Source: Candidatus Mediterraneibacter gallistercoris
GTDB taxonomy: Bacteria > Bacillota_A > Clostridia > Lachnospirales > Lachnospiraceae
Direction: 5' to 3'
Length of the DNA: 10,487 bases
NCBI GenBank assembly: GCA_019119745.1
Contig: DWWI01000161.1
Coordinates: forward strand, 1-10,487
A program made the translations under genes and the position numbers. Of this stretch, positions 1 to 6,648 are shown piece by piece (position 1 is the first letter of the stretch; every line of letters starts with the position of its first letter). The notes under the pieces are model-generated. The model searched no databases, was not told where the DNA came from, and saw only the letters and a program-made list of their open reading frames with translations.

Positions 1-66
1 GGAAGGATTGTGAACGATTTCCGTAGTTCCTGTAATGCCATACTGAGTTAAATCAATATTTGCCAT
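1..66 (-). CDS. pckA: Phosphoenolpyruvate carboxykinase (ATP), N-terminal fragment
   Basis: Only the first 22 codons lie in the window; the gene continues beyond base 1. The peptide reads MANIDLTQYGITGTTEIVHN followed by Pro-Ser, which I recognise as the N-terminus of clostridial ATP-dependent PEP carboxykinase (family pattern: a YGI segment, then a V-x-NPS motif). The enzyme interconverts oxaloacetate plus ATP with phosphoenolpyruvate, CO2 and ADP in the cytoplasm. In gut anaerobes it often runs in the carboxylating direction. That would feed the oxaloacetate/aspartate pool used by asd and thrC in this window. The start ATG at 64-66 is preceded by purine-rich sequence (GAGAGAGG about 10 bases upstream) and a near-consensus promoter, so it is probably a separate transcription unit. 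No catalytic residues are visible in this fragment, so the call rests on the N-terminal signature alone. Confidence 0.8.
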   Translation of the reverse strand, partial: MANIDLTQYGITGTTEIVHNPS

Positions 67-133
67 ACCTCTTCTACCTCTCTCTTTCTAAAATCTTTAT
101 GGGAATTCTTGTCATAACCCCCAGTACGTCCTC

Positions 134-162
134 ATTATACAGAATTACGATTGAAAAATCAA
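134..162 (-). promoter_or_regulatory. Sigma-A type promoter of pckA
   Basis: Read on the minus strand, a TTGATT -35 box (157-162) is followed after exactly 17 bases by a perfect TATAAT -10 box (134-139). Transcription would start near 127 and give a leader of about 60 bases before the pckA ATG. The surroundings are very AT-rich. This is one of the two best promoter matches in the window. Confidence 0.8.
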
Positions 163-261
163 TAACAATCTTATTAAATTTCGACTTTTTTATGAAAGTT
201 TTTGTAAAATCCGATTCATTTATTACGGTTCATTTTACTATAGTGTCGATTTTTTCGCTCA

Positions 262-297
262 AAAAATGCAGGATTCAAGATTGAATCCTGCATTTTT
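262..297 (-). terminator. Rho-independent terminator after the thrC / small membrane protein unit
   Basis: A perfect 17-bp inverted repeat (262-278 with 281-297) is separated by only two bases. Its core is GCAGGATTCAA, and A and T runs flank it. On the minus strand the stem ends in six T residues (261-266), as expected for termination of transcripts arriving from the gene at 343-687. The plus strand also ends in a T run (293-297), so it could work in both directions, although no plus-strand gene precedes it here. It isolates pckA from the upstream unit. Confidence 0.88.
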
Positions 298-342
298 ATC
301 TTGATAAATATAATTTTAACAAACTTCTTATCCGGCAGTTCC

Positions 343-687
343 CTAAAAGTACTCCTTCTTCAGTTTTGTCGTATATACTGCAAAACATACCAATACCACA
401 AAAAAGAGAAGCATCCCGATTGTATCGGCAGCCGGCATCCGATATACATAGCAGTGAACGATATCAAGGGCGCCGTACGCCAGAGCTGCTATTCCAAACA
501 CAAGAAGTGCCGGTCCTGCTTTCTGAATATATGCCTCTTTATTCTTGCATTTTTTGTACATGTAATCTTTTCCAAGAAGAAGAGAGGCATTGATCGCCCC
601 GGTCGACCTCATCCTGGCAAACGAATAAATCGCATAAATACCACATACAAAAACAACAATTCCGACAAGTCCCCAAACGCTGTCCAT
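343..687 (-). CDS. Small three-helix membrane protein of unknown function
   Basis: A 114-residue protein with three clear hydrophobic segments, at about residues 4-24, 58-80 and 88-107. Between the first and second lies a basic loop (about 38-57, KKCKNK and neighbours), and a short basic tail (KLKKEYF) follows the third. The first segment doubles as an uncleaved signal anchor; no signal-peptidase site is evident. It begins 13 bases after the thrC stop on the same strand and is followed by the strong terminator at 262-297, so it is almost certainly co-transcribed with thrC. The ribosome site is unimpressive: GGGG lies nine bases and AAGG about five bases before the ATG, which may mean lower or coupled translation. 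I do not recognise the family with certainty. It resembles uncharacterised small membrane proteins of Lachnospiraceae. A role beside threonine synthase cannot be inferred from sequence alone. Confidence 0.72.
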   Translation of the reverse strand: MDSVWGLVGIVVFVCGIYAIYSFARMRSTGAINASLLLGKDYMYKKCKNKEAYIQKAGPALLVFGIAALAYGALDIVHCYVYRMPAADTIGMLLFFVVLVCFAVYTTKLKKEYF

Positions 688-700
688 ATTTCCTTACCCC

Positions 701-2188
701 TTAAACTCCAAGGATCTCTTTCACCGTTTCTTTCATAGCGCCGGCATCACATTCTCTCTTGTGACGAATCTCGGCATTTCGTATCTCTTCAATCGCTTTC
801 GGTACTGTTGTGCCCGAGATCCGGCTCAGCTTGTCAATCAATTCAAACTCATCTACATCCGCATATTTCTCGTCAATAGCAGACATTACACTGTGAATGA
901 ATTTGTAAGGGCTCGCTGTGGATGCCACAAGGCATTTTTTATGATCCCCGCTGTTTTTCCTGTATTGAGCACATACATACGCCGCCACTGCTGTATGGGT
1001 ATCCATGACATAACCGGTCTTCTCATATGTAGTCCGGATCGTCTCTTTTGTCTCTTCCTCCGTAGCAAATCCACCCTCAAAATCTGACAGGCGTTCTTTC
1101 ATCTCCGGAGTGATCTCATATGATCCTTTCTCCTTGAGCTGTGCCATCAGCTCGGAATTCTTCTTTGCATCCTGACCTGCGACCGTATAGATCAGACGTT
1201 CCAGATTGCTGGAAATCAGAATATCCATAGACGGAGAAGACGTGAGGATAAACTCACGGTTCTTATCATATACGCCTGTCTGGAAGAAGTCATAAAGAAC
1301 TTTATTTTCATTGGATGCACAGATCAGTTTTGCGATCGGAACTCCCATCTGCTTCGCGTAATATGCCGCTAAGATATTACCGAAGTTTCCGGTGGGAACT
1401 GTCACATTGATCTCCTCGCCGGATGTGATCTCTTCATTCTCCAGAAGTTTTGCATATGCATATACATAATAAACCACCTGAGGAACAAGACGTCCGATAT
1501 TGATGGAATTCGCCGAAGAGAACTGATATCCTGCATCCGAAAGTTCCTTTTCCAGTTCCTTATCTTCAAAGAGGGCTTTGACGCCACTCTGTGCGTTATC
1601 AAAATTCCCGTGGATTGCCACTACAGATGTGTTTTCACCTTTCTGTGTCACCATCTGCAGTTCCTGTACGCGGCTCACACCGCCCTTCGGATAAAATACG
1701 ATGATCTTTGTCCCCGGAACATCTGCAAAACCTGCAAGAGCAGCTTTCCCGGTATCCCCCGACGTAGCTGTCAGAATCACGATATCCTTGGTCACATGAT
1801 TCTTCTTCGCCGCTGTTGTCAGCAGATGCGGCAGGATTGAGAGTGCCATATCCTTGAATGCGATCGTAGCGCCGTGGAAGAGTTCCAGATGATACGTGTC
1901 TTCTACTTTAACGAGAGGCGCGATCACCTCCGTATCAAATTTGGAATCATACGCACTGTTGATACAGTGTTTCAATTCCTCTTCTGTAAAGTCCGTGAGG
2001 AACTGTTTCATAACAGCGTAGGCAGTCTCCTGATACGTCATACTTTTAAGCTCATCCATTGTCACGTCAAGTTTCGGAATATACTCCGGTACGAACAGTC
2101 CGCCGTCATCAGCAAGTCCTTTTAAAATTGCCTCGGAGGCAGTTACTGTTTTTTCAGAGTTTCTCGTGCTCTTATATAATAGATTCAT
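701..2188 (-). CDS. thrC: Threonine synthase
   Basis: A 495-residue cytoplasmic PLP enzyme that converts O-phospho-L-homoserine and water to L-threonine and phosphate, the last step of threonine synthesis. The N-terminal threonine-synthase domain is recognisable from the DDGGLFVPE motif (about 27-35). The PLP-binding lysine is K112 in the IAFKD motif, SGDTG at 143-147 belongs to the substrate/cofactor phosphate-binding region, and a downstream TGNFGN motif is the glycine-rich PLP-phosphate loop. Length and motif order fit the long form of the enzyme (fungal/enterobacterial-like, about 430-510 residues) rather than the shorter plant/Bacillus form. The ATG at 2186-2188 follows a GAGGG ribosome site with a seven-base spacer. 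The gene has its own promoter (2230-2259) and is followed after 13 bases by the small membrane protein. It takes the homoserine branch of the pathway that passes through Asd (5501-6586); homoserine dehydrogenase and homoserine kinase are not in this window. Confidence 0.97.
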   Translation of the reverse strand: MNLLYKSTRNSEKTVTASEAILKGLADDGGLFVPEYIPKLDVTMDELKSMTYQETAYAVMKQFLTDFTEEELKHCINSAYDSKFDTEVIAPLVKVEDTYHLELFHGATIAFKDMALSILPHLLTTAAKKNHVTKDIVILTATSGDTGKAALAGFADVPGTKIIVFYPKGGVSRVQELQMVTQKGENTSVVAIHGNFDNAQSGVKALFEDKELEKELSDAGYQFSSANSINIGRLVPQVVYYVYAYAKLLENEEITSGEEINVTVPTGNFGNILAAYYAKQMGVPIAKLICASNENKVLYDFFQTGVYDKNREFILTSSPSMDILISSNLERLIYTVAGQDAKKNSELMAQLKEKGSYEITPEMKERLSDFEGGFATEEETKETIRTTYEKTGYVMDTHTAVAAYVCAQYRKNSGDHKKCLVASTASPYKFIHSVMSAIDEKYADVDEFELIDKLSRISGTTVPKAIEEIRNAEIRHKRECDAGAMKETVKEILGV

Positions 2189-2229
2189 TCTTATACCCTC
2201 TTTTTCTTTTCTCCGTGTTACTGCACTGA

Positions 2230-2259
2230 ATTATAGCACAGGTTCCGCCGCCCTGTCCA
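2230..2259 (-). promoter_or_regulatory. Promoter of thrC (extended -10)
   Basis: On the minus strand a TGGACA -35 box (2254-2259) and a perfect TATAAT -10 box (2230-2235) are separated by 18 bases. TG lies one base before the -10, giving an extended -10 element. It sits immediately after the stop codon of the NhaC-family gene (2269). The predicted start near 2223 gives a leader of about 35 bases to the thrC ATG. No terminator is visible between nhaC and thrC, so readthrough from upstream may add to this promoter. Confidence 0.75.
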
Positions 2260-2268
2260 TAGCGCGCA

Positions 2269-3540
2269 TTACCGTTTTGATATCGCGATCGCTGCTATAC
2301 CGCACACCGCCATCAGCACCGGGTAAACCAGATACGGAATCATATCAAACGGTGTCAGACCTGTCAGTGTCGCCGCAGAGAGCAGCTGTGCCCCGTACGG
2401 GATCAGCCCCTGCCCCACTGATGTGAACATATCCAGAAGAGAAGCTGATCTCTTCGGATCTACGCCGAATTCATCGCTGATCTCCTTTGCAATCGGTCCT
2501 GACATTACGATCGCCACCGTATTGTTGGCTGTACACAGATCCACGAGAAGCGCCAGAGCTGCTATGCCGGCCTGTGCGCCTTTCTTTCCCCTTATCCTGC
2601 TCTTGATCAGATTCAGGATAAAATGGATACCTCCATTCGCCCGGACAAGTGATACGATACATGCCACGATAATGGAGATGACCGTAATATCGTACATCGA
2701 AACAACACCGTCACCCACCACGGTAAACATTTCCGACAGGGCTATTGTGCCTGTACCCACGCCGACAATAAGAGAAAGCACGGTTCCTGCGATCAGCACA
2801 AGGAACACATTGATCCCGATCAGCGCGCCGACTAAAACGACCAGATACGGAATAACCTGAAGCAGATTATATCCGGCACTTGCAATATCATAGCTCATAT
2901 CTCTTGTGATAAACCAGAAGAAGACTGCCGTGATGACCGCCGCCGGAAGTACGATCAGGAAGTTCGCCTTAAACTTGTCCTTCATCTCACATCCCTGTGT
3001 CTTGACCGCCGCGATCGTCGTATCTGATATCATAGAAAGATTATCCCCGAACATTGCGCCGCAGACTACAGCTGCGATACAGACTGCCAGCGGGAATCCC
3101 GCTTCTTTGCTGATCCCTACGGCGATTGGAGCCAGTGCCGCGATTGTTCCCATGGATGTACCCATGGAAACCGAGATAAAGCAGCTGATGATAAAAAGTC
3201 CTGATACGATAAAATGAGCCGGTATCAGTGACAGACCGAGATTTACCGTACTGTCCACACCGCCGGCCGCACTCACGGCTCCGGAGAAAGCGCCCGCGCA
3301 GAGAAAGATCAGACTCATGGTGATGATATTTTCTTCACCCACACCTTTTGCGATAATTCTTATTTTCTCATCAAAGCTTGCTTTTCTGTTCTGCAGGAAC
3401 GCCACGAACAGCGCAATAAGAAATGCAACAATTGCAGGCATAGCATAGAAATCCTGAAATACGATCCCCGCTCCGAGAAAAATAATGAGGAATACGCCGA
3501 TCGGAATCAGAGCCGATGCCTTTCCTGTCCTGTTTTCCAT
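2269..3540 (-). CDS. NhaC-family Na+/H+ antiporter-like transporter
   Basis: A 423-residue polytopic membrane protein with about eleven or twelve hydrophobic segments and no signal peptide. Motifs of the NhaC superfamily are visible: SMGTSMGT (125-132), GDNLSMISD (165-173), a TANNT segment (337-341) followed by a conserved MSGPIAKEI, and SVGQGLIPYGAQ (374-385). The two halves look related, as is usual for this inverted-repeat fold. Characterised relatives exchange Na+ for H+, and some (MleN type) couple this to malate/lactate exchange, so the substrate cannot be fixed from sequence. The ATG at 3538-3540 has a GGAAAGGA ribosome site about seven bases upstream. It lies between leuD and thrC, 88 bases after leuD across a hairpin (3571-3620). 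It may be partly co-transcribed with leuCD. Its position suggests, but does not show, a link to ion balance or amino/organic acid exchange. Confidence 0.88.
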   Translation of the reverse strand: MENRTGKASALIPIGVFLIIFLGAGIVFQDFYAMPAIVAFLIALFVAFLQNRKASFDEKIRIIAKGVGEENIITMSLIFLCAGAFSGAVSAAGGVDSTVNLGLSLIPAHFIVSGLFIISCFISVSMGTSMGTIAALAPIAVGISKEAGFPLAVCIAAVVCGAMFGDNLSMISDTTIAAVKTQGCEMKDKFKANFLIVLPAAVITAVFFWFITRDMSYDIASAGYNLLQVIPYLVVLVGALIGINVFLVLIAGTVLSLIVGVGTGTIALSEMFTVVGDGVVSMYDITVISIIVACIVSLVRANGGIHFILNLIKSRIRGKKGAQAGIAALALLVDLCTANNTVAIVMSGPIAKEISDEFGVDPKRSASLLDMFTSVGQGLIPYGAQLLSAATLTGLTPFDMIPYLVYPVLMAVCGIAAIAISKR

Positions 3541-3570
3541 AACTTTTTCCTTTCCCAGTTATTATGCCAC

Positions 3571-3620
3571 AAAAGGGGTGCTGCACAGACAGAAAATCTT
3601 TCTTATACAGCATCCCTTTT
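3571..3620 (-). terminator. Intergenic hairpin between leuD and nhaC, possible weak terminator
   Basis: On the minus strand AAAAGGGATGCTG (3608-3620) pairs with CAGCACCCCTTTT (3571-3583) as a 12-of-13 bp stem with one internal mismatch. The loop of about 24 bases can itself form a small AGAAA/TTTCT stem. Only four T residues follow the GC-rich part, and GTGG comes next, so termination may be partial. The structure is nearly symmetrical and would also form on the plus strand. Confidence 0.5.
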
Positions 3621-3628
3621 CACTGGTT

Positions 3629-4123
3629 TTATTTATTCTTTTTATTGTTCGTATAATTGACAAGTCCGCCTGCCGCGATCAGTTTCTGCATGAACTCCGG
3701 GAACGCCTGCCCCTGAAATTCCGTACCTTTGGTCAGATTATAGATCTTACCGCTGTCGAAATCCACTTCCACTTCGTCCCCTGCGTCAATGCCTTTCGCC
3801 GCCTCCGGGCATTCAATGATCGGGAGTCCGATATTGATGGCATTACGATAAAAGATACGTGCAAAAGTCTCTGCGATGATGCAGCTCACGCCTGCTGTCT
3901 TTAAGCACAGAGGCGCATGCTCTCTTGAAGAGCCGCAGCCGAAGTTCTTATTGGCAACGATCAGGTCGCCCGGCTGTACTTTCTTCACGAAATCCGGATC
4001 GATATCTGCCATCGCGTGACTCGCCAGTTCCTGCGCGTCAAAGGAATTCAGATATCTTGCCGGGATGATCACATCTGTGTCCACATTGTCACCATATTTA
4101 AAAACATGTCCTTTTGCTCTCAT
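3629..4123 (-). CDS. leuD: 3-isopropylmalate dehydratase, small subunit
   Basis: A 164-residue protein, the swivelling domain that pairs with LeuC to isomerise 2-isopropylmalate to 3-isopropylmalate in leucine synthesis. Visible motifs are [14 protein letters not shown] (12-25), the [12 protein letters not shown] substrate loop (60-71) and [15 protein letters not shown] (88-101 region). At about 164 residues it is clearly shorter than the enterobacterial LeuD of roughly 200. It fits the compact LeuD group found in archaea and many Clostridia, some members of which also act on homologous substrates such as citramalate-derived methylmalate. The ATG overlaps the leuC stop in an ATGA arrangement (4120-4123), which points to translational coupling and equimolar subunits. 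The C-terminus is lysine/asparagine-rich (NNKKNK). leuA and leuB are not in this window. Confidence 0.95.
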   Translation of the reverse strand: MRAKGHVFKYGDNVDTDVIIPARYLNSFDAQELASHAMADIDPDFVKKVQPGDLIVANKNFGCGSSREHAPLCLKTAGVSCIIAETFARIFYRNAINIGLPIIECPEAAKGIDAGDEVEVDFDSGKIYNLTKGTEFQGQAFPEFMQKLIAAGGLVNYTNNKKNK

Positions 4124-5397
4124 TCCATGTCACCCACTTTCTCAGGATTTGCGATACAGCCTGCAATCGCGCTGGCTGCCGCCACTTCAGGAGATGCCAG
4201 ATAGATCAGGGAATCTACATGTCCCATACGTCCGACAAAGTTGCGGTTCGTCGTGGAAACACATTTTTCTCCTGCCGCCATAACTCCCATATGACCGCCC
4301 ATGCACGGTCCGCAGCTCGGTGTATTCACCGCACAGCCCGCATCCACAAAAATCTCCAGAAGACCCTCTTCAATACACTGTTTATAGATCTTCTGTGTGG
4401 CCGGGATAACCATAACACGTACATCCGGATGCACCGTATGTCCTTTCAGAATTGCCGCTGCTTTTCTCATATCCTCCATACGCCCGTTTGTACAGGATCC
4501 GATCACAACCTGATCGATCTTGATCGGCTCCATTGCCTCGATCTCATCGATAGTCTTCGCATTTCCCGGAAGATGCGGGAACGCCACTGTCGGACGGACC
4601 TCAGACAGGTCTATTGTAATTACTTCATCATACTGGGCGTCCTCATCCGCCTCGTAGATCGTGTACGGTTTCTTGGAATGTTCTTTAATATACGCAAGAG
4701 CCTGATCATCCACCGGGAAGATTCCGTTCTTTGCCCCCGCCTCGATTGCCATATTCGCCATTGTAAAGCGGTCGTCCATGGACAGATTTGCAATGCCGTC
4801 TCCGGTGAACTCCATGGATTTGTAAAGAGCACCGTCCACACCGATCATTCCTATTATATGGATGATAATATCTTTGCCGCTGACATATTTGCCCGGCTTT
4901 CCTGTCAGAACAAACTTGATAGCGCTTGGCACTTTAAACCAGATCTCTCCGGTGGCCATGCCCGTCGCCACATCTGTTGTTCCCATTCCTGTGGAAAACG
5001 CTCCAAGAGCGCCGTATGTACAGGTGTGGGAATCAGCGCCGATGATACATTCACCAGCTGTCACAACTCCCGCCTCCGGAAGGATTGCATGCTCCACGCC
5101 GGATTTTCCCTGCTCAAAATACCATGTCAGTCCCTGTTCTTTTGCGTATTCGCGGATCGCCTTGGAGTTCTCCGCTGATTTGATATCTTTGTTCGGTGTG
5201 AAATGATCCGGAACAAATACTACTTTATCTTTGTCAAACACGTGATCTGACATCTGCTTGATGATCGGCAGAGCCATCGGGCCTGTGATATCATTTGCCA
5301 TAACCACGTCAAGCTTTGCTTCGATCAGCTGGCCTGCTTCTACAGAGTCAAGCCCCGCATGAGCCGCCAGAATCTTCTGCGTCATTGTCATTCCCAT
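4120..5397 (-). CDS. leuC: 3-isopropylmalate dehydratase, large subunit
   Basis: A 425-residue aconitase-superfamily subunit carrying the [4Fe-4S] cluster of isopropylmalate isomerase. The three cluster cysteines are visible: C302 in GSCTNGR, and C362 and C365 in SCGPCMGG. Other family motifs are DHFTPNK (65-71), [13 protein letters not shown] (120-132) and [12 protein letters not shown] (381-392). The length matches the compact (about 420) LeuC type that partners the short LeuD downstream. I chose the ATG at 5395-5397, not the in-frame ATG at 5443-5445. It has an AGGAGG site eight bases upstream and the protein then begins [10 protein letters not shown], close to family N-termini; the 16 extra residues would be basic and unconserved-looking and would start inside the promoter region. 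leuC overlaps leuD by 4 bp. No T-box-sized leader fits: only 103 bases separate it from asd, and half of that is a terminator. Confidence 0.96.
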   Translation of the reverse strand: MGMTMTQKILAAHAGLDSVEAGQLIEAKLDVVMANDITGPMALPIIKQMSDHVFDKDKVVFVPDHFTPNKDIKSAENSKAIREYAKEQGLTWYFEQGKSGVEHAILPEAGVVTAGECIIGADSHTCTYGALGAFSTGMGTTDVATGMATGEIWFKVPSAIKFVLTGKPGKYVSGKDIIIHIIGMIGVDGALYKSMEFTGDGIANLSMDDRFTMANMAIEAGAKNGIFPVDDQALAYIKEHSKKPYTIYEADEDAQYDEVITIDLSEVRPTVAFPHLPGNAKTIDEIEAMEPIKIDQVVIGSCTNGRMEDMRKAAAILKGHTVHPDVRVMVIPATQKIYKQCIEEGLLEIFVDAGCAVNTPSCGPCMGGHMGVMAAGEKCVSTTNRNFVGRMGHVDSLIYLASPEVAAASAIAGCIANPEKVGDME

Positions 5398-5405
5398 AAT
5401 GACAG

Positions 5406-5411
5406 CCTCCT
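5406..5411 (-). promoter_or_regulatory. Ribosome binding site that fixes the leuC start
   Basis: Minus-strand AGGAGG lies eight bases before the ATG at 5395-5397. It sits inside the reading frame that would be used by the upstream ATG (5445), which argues that the upstream ATG is not the real start. Confidence 0.85.
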
Positions 5412-5435
5412 CTTTCTTTAAACGTCTATTTTGAC

Positions 5436-5441
5436 ATTTTA
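5436..5441 (-). promoter_or_regulatory. Candidate extended -10 promoter of leuC
   Basis: Minus-strand TGGTAAAAT gives an extended -10 (TAAAAT at 5436-5441, TG one base before it). No convincing -35 is seen; the expected region lies in the T-rich end of the asd terminator. Transcription would start near 5429 and leave about 32 bases of leader. Some promoter is needed because a strong terminator lies just upstream. Confidence 0.45.
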
Positions 5442-5456
5442 CCACAGGAAAGCGAG

Positions 5457-5492
5457 AAAAAAAAGAGGAAGAAATTAATGTCCTTCCTCTTT
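5457..5492 (-). terminator. Rho-independent terminator of asd
   Basis: On the minus strand AAAGAGGAAG (5483-5492) pairs with CTTCCTCTTT (5462-5471) across an 11-base loop. The T run (5457-5464) continues through the foot of the stem, so the transcript ends in eight U residues. It starts eight bases after the asd stop. It closes the argH-asd unit and separates it from leuCD. Confidence 0.88.
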
Positions 5493-5500
5493 ATATCGTA

Positions 5501-6586
5501 TTATTTCTTGGCAATATATCCTTTCGCTGTAAGGGCCTCTGCACACAGGACCGCTCCACCTGCTGCTCCTCTTACTGTGTTATGGGAAAGTCCGATGAAT
5601 TTATAATCGTATATTGTATCCTCTCTCAGACGTCCGATGGATACTCCCATTCCATTCTCATAATCCACATCCAGAGTTACCTGAGGACGGTTGTCGTCTT
5701 CCAGATACTGGATAAACTGCTTCGGAGCGCTCGGAAGCCCTGCCTCCTGCGGGAAGCCTTTGAAGTTTACAAGCTTCTCAATGAGCTGTTCTTTTGTCGG
5801 TTTTTTCTCAAAGTTGATGAACACTGCTGCCGTATGTCCGTTCAGTACCGGGACACGTACACACTGGCATGTGATCTTCGGGAGCTCGGCTTTCACGATC
5901 TGACCGTTCTCCACTTTACCGAGTACACGAAGCGGCTCCTGCTCGCTCTTCTCTTCCTCTCCGCCGATAAACGGGATGATGTTTCCAACCATTTCCGGCC
6001 AGTCTTTAAATGTCTTTCCTGCACCGGAGATAGCCTGATATGTTGTGACAACAAGCTCTTTCGGTCCGAATTCTTTCCATGCAGCAAGGCACGGAGCATA
6101 GCTCTGGATGGAGCAGTTCGGTTTTACTGCGATAAATCCGCGTGTTGTGCCAAGACGTTTCTTCTGATCCGGAATCACATCAAAATGATCCGCATTAATC
6201 TCCGGCACTACCATCGGAACATCCGGTGTCCAGCGGTGTGCGCTGTTGTTTGATACAACCGGAGTCTCTGTCTTGGCATATTCTTCCTCGATCACCTTGA
6301 TCTCTTCCTTGCTCATATCCACTGCGCTGAACACGAAGTCAACTGTAGACGCCACGTGCTCCACATCGTTTACATTGAGCACTACCAGCTTTTTCACTGC
6401 CTCCGGCATCGGAGTGTCCATTTTCCAGCGGTCGCCTACTGCCTCTTCGTATGTCTTGCCTGCTGAACGCGGGCTGGCTGCTACTGTTACCACCTCAAAC
6501 CACGGATGGTTCTCGAGCAGAGAAATAAATCTCTGTCCTACCATACCTGTTGCACCTAAGATTCCTACTCTTAATTTCTGATCCAT
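5501..6586 (-). CDS. asd: Aspartate-semialdehyde dehydrogenase
   Basis: A 361-residue cytoplasmic enzyme that reduces L-4-aspartyl phosphate with NADPH to aspartate 4-semialdehyde, the common precursor of threonine, methionine, lysine and diaminopimelate. The N-terminal Rossmann motif GATGMVGQR is at 11-19. The catalytic cysteine is C158 in KPNCSIQ, and the catalytic histidine is H251 in RVPVLNGH. Its style (PNCSIQ, DRWKM, SNNSAHRW at 112-119) and its length of about 360 match the archaeal/fungal-type branch, as opposed to the roughly 330-370-residue enterobacterial or Bacillus types; this branch is common in Clostridia. The ATG at 6584-6586 has AAAGGA about ten bases upstream. It follows argH by 62 bases with no visible terminator and no convincing promoter, so it is probably read from the argH promoter. 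A strong terminator follows. Confidence 0.96.
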   Translation of the reverse strand: MDQKLRVGILGATGMVGQRFISLLENHPWFEVVTVAASPRSAGKTYEEAVGDRWKMDTPMPEAVKKLVVLNVNDVEHVASTVDFVFSAVDMSKEEIKVIEEEYAKTETPVVSNNSAHRWTPDVPMVVPEINADHFDVIPDQKKRLGTTRGFIAVKPNCSIQSYAPCLAAWKEFGPKELVVTTYQAISGAGKTFKDWPEMVGNIIPFIGGEEEKSEQEPLRVLGKVENGQIVKAELPKITCQCVRVPVLNGHTAAVFINFEKKPTKEQLIEKLVNFKGFPQEAGLPSAPKQFIQYLEDDNRPQVTLDVDYENGMGVSIGRLREDTIYDYKFIGLSHNTVRGAAGGAVLCAEALTAKGYIAKK

Positions 6587-6648
6587 TTTCTCTACATCCT
6601 TTCTTAATCTGTATTATCTTAATGCGTCAATCCTGTATTACGCCTGAT

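Noticed and set aside
60..284. 74-codon open frame on the plus strand in the pckA leader region
   Set aside because: It runs through the pckA promoter and into the terminator. It is AT-rich noise without a ribosome site.
301..738. 145-codon open frame on the plus strand
   Set aside because: Overlaps the membrane-protein gene and the end of thrC in antisense; composition is unlike a real protein and the minus-strand reading has clear helices.
3561..3566. Extended -10 (TGGCATAAT, minus strand) as a dedicated nhaC promoter
   Set aside because: No -35 is visible, and transcription would start right at the ribosome binding site, leaving almost no leader.
4114..5178. 354-codon open frame on the plus strand
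   Set aside because: It lies antisense to leuC, whose motifs and cluster cysteines are complete. The translation is rich in Cys, His and Arg, with no recognisable domain.
5398..5500. Leucine T-box leader before leuC
   Set aside because: The gap is only 103 bases, and about 36 of them form the asd terminator; no T-box sequence (TGGnACCGCG-like) is present.
5582..6253. 223-codon open frame on the plus strand
   Set aside because: Antisense shadow of asd, with no recognisable motifs or plausible ribosome site that I can see.
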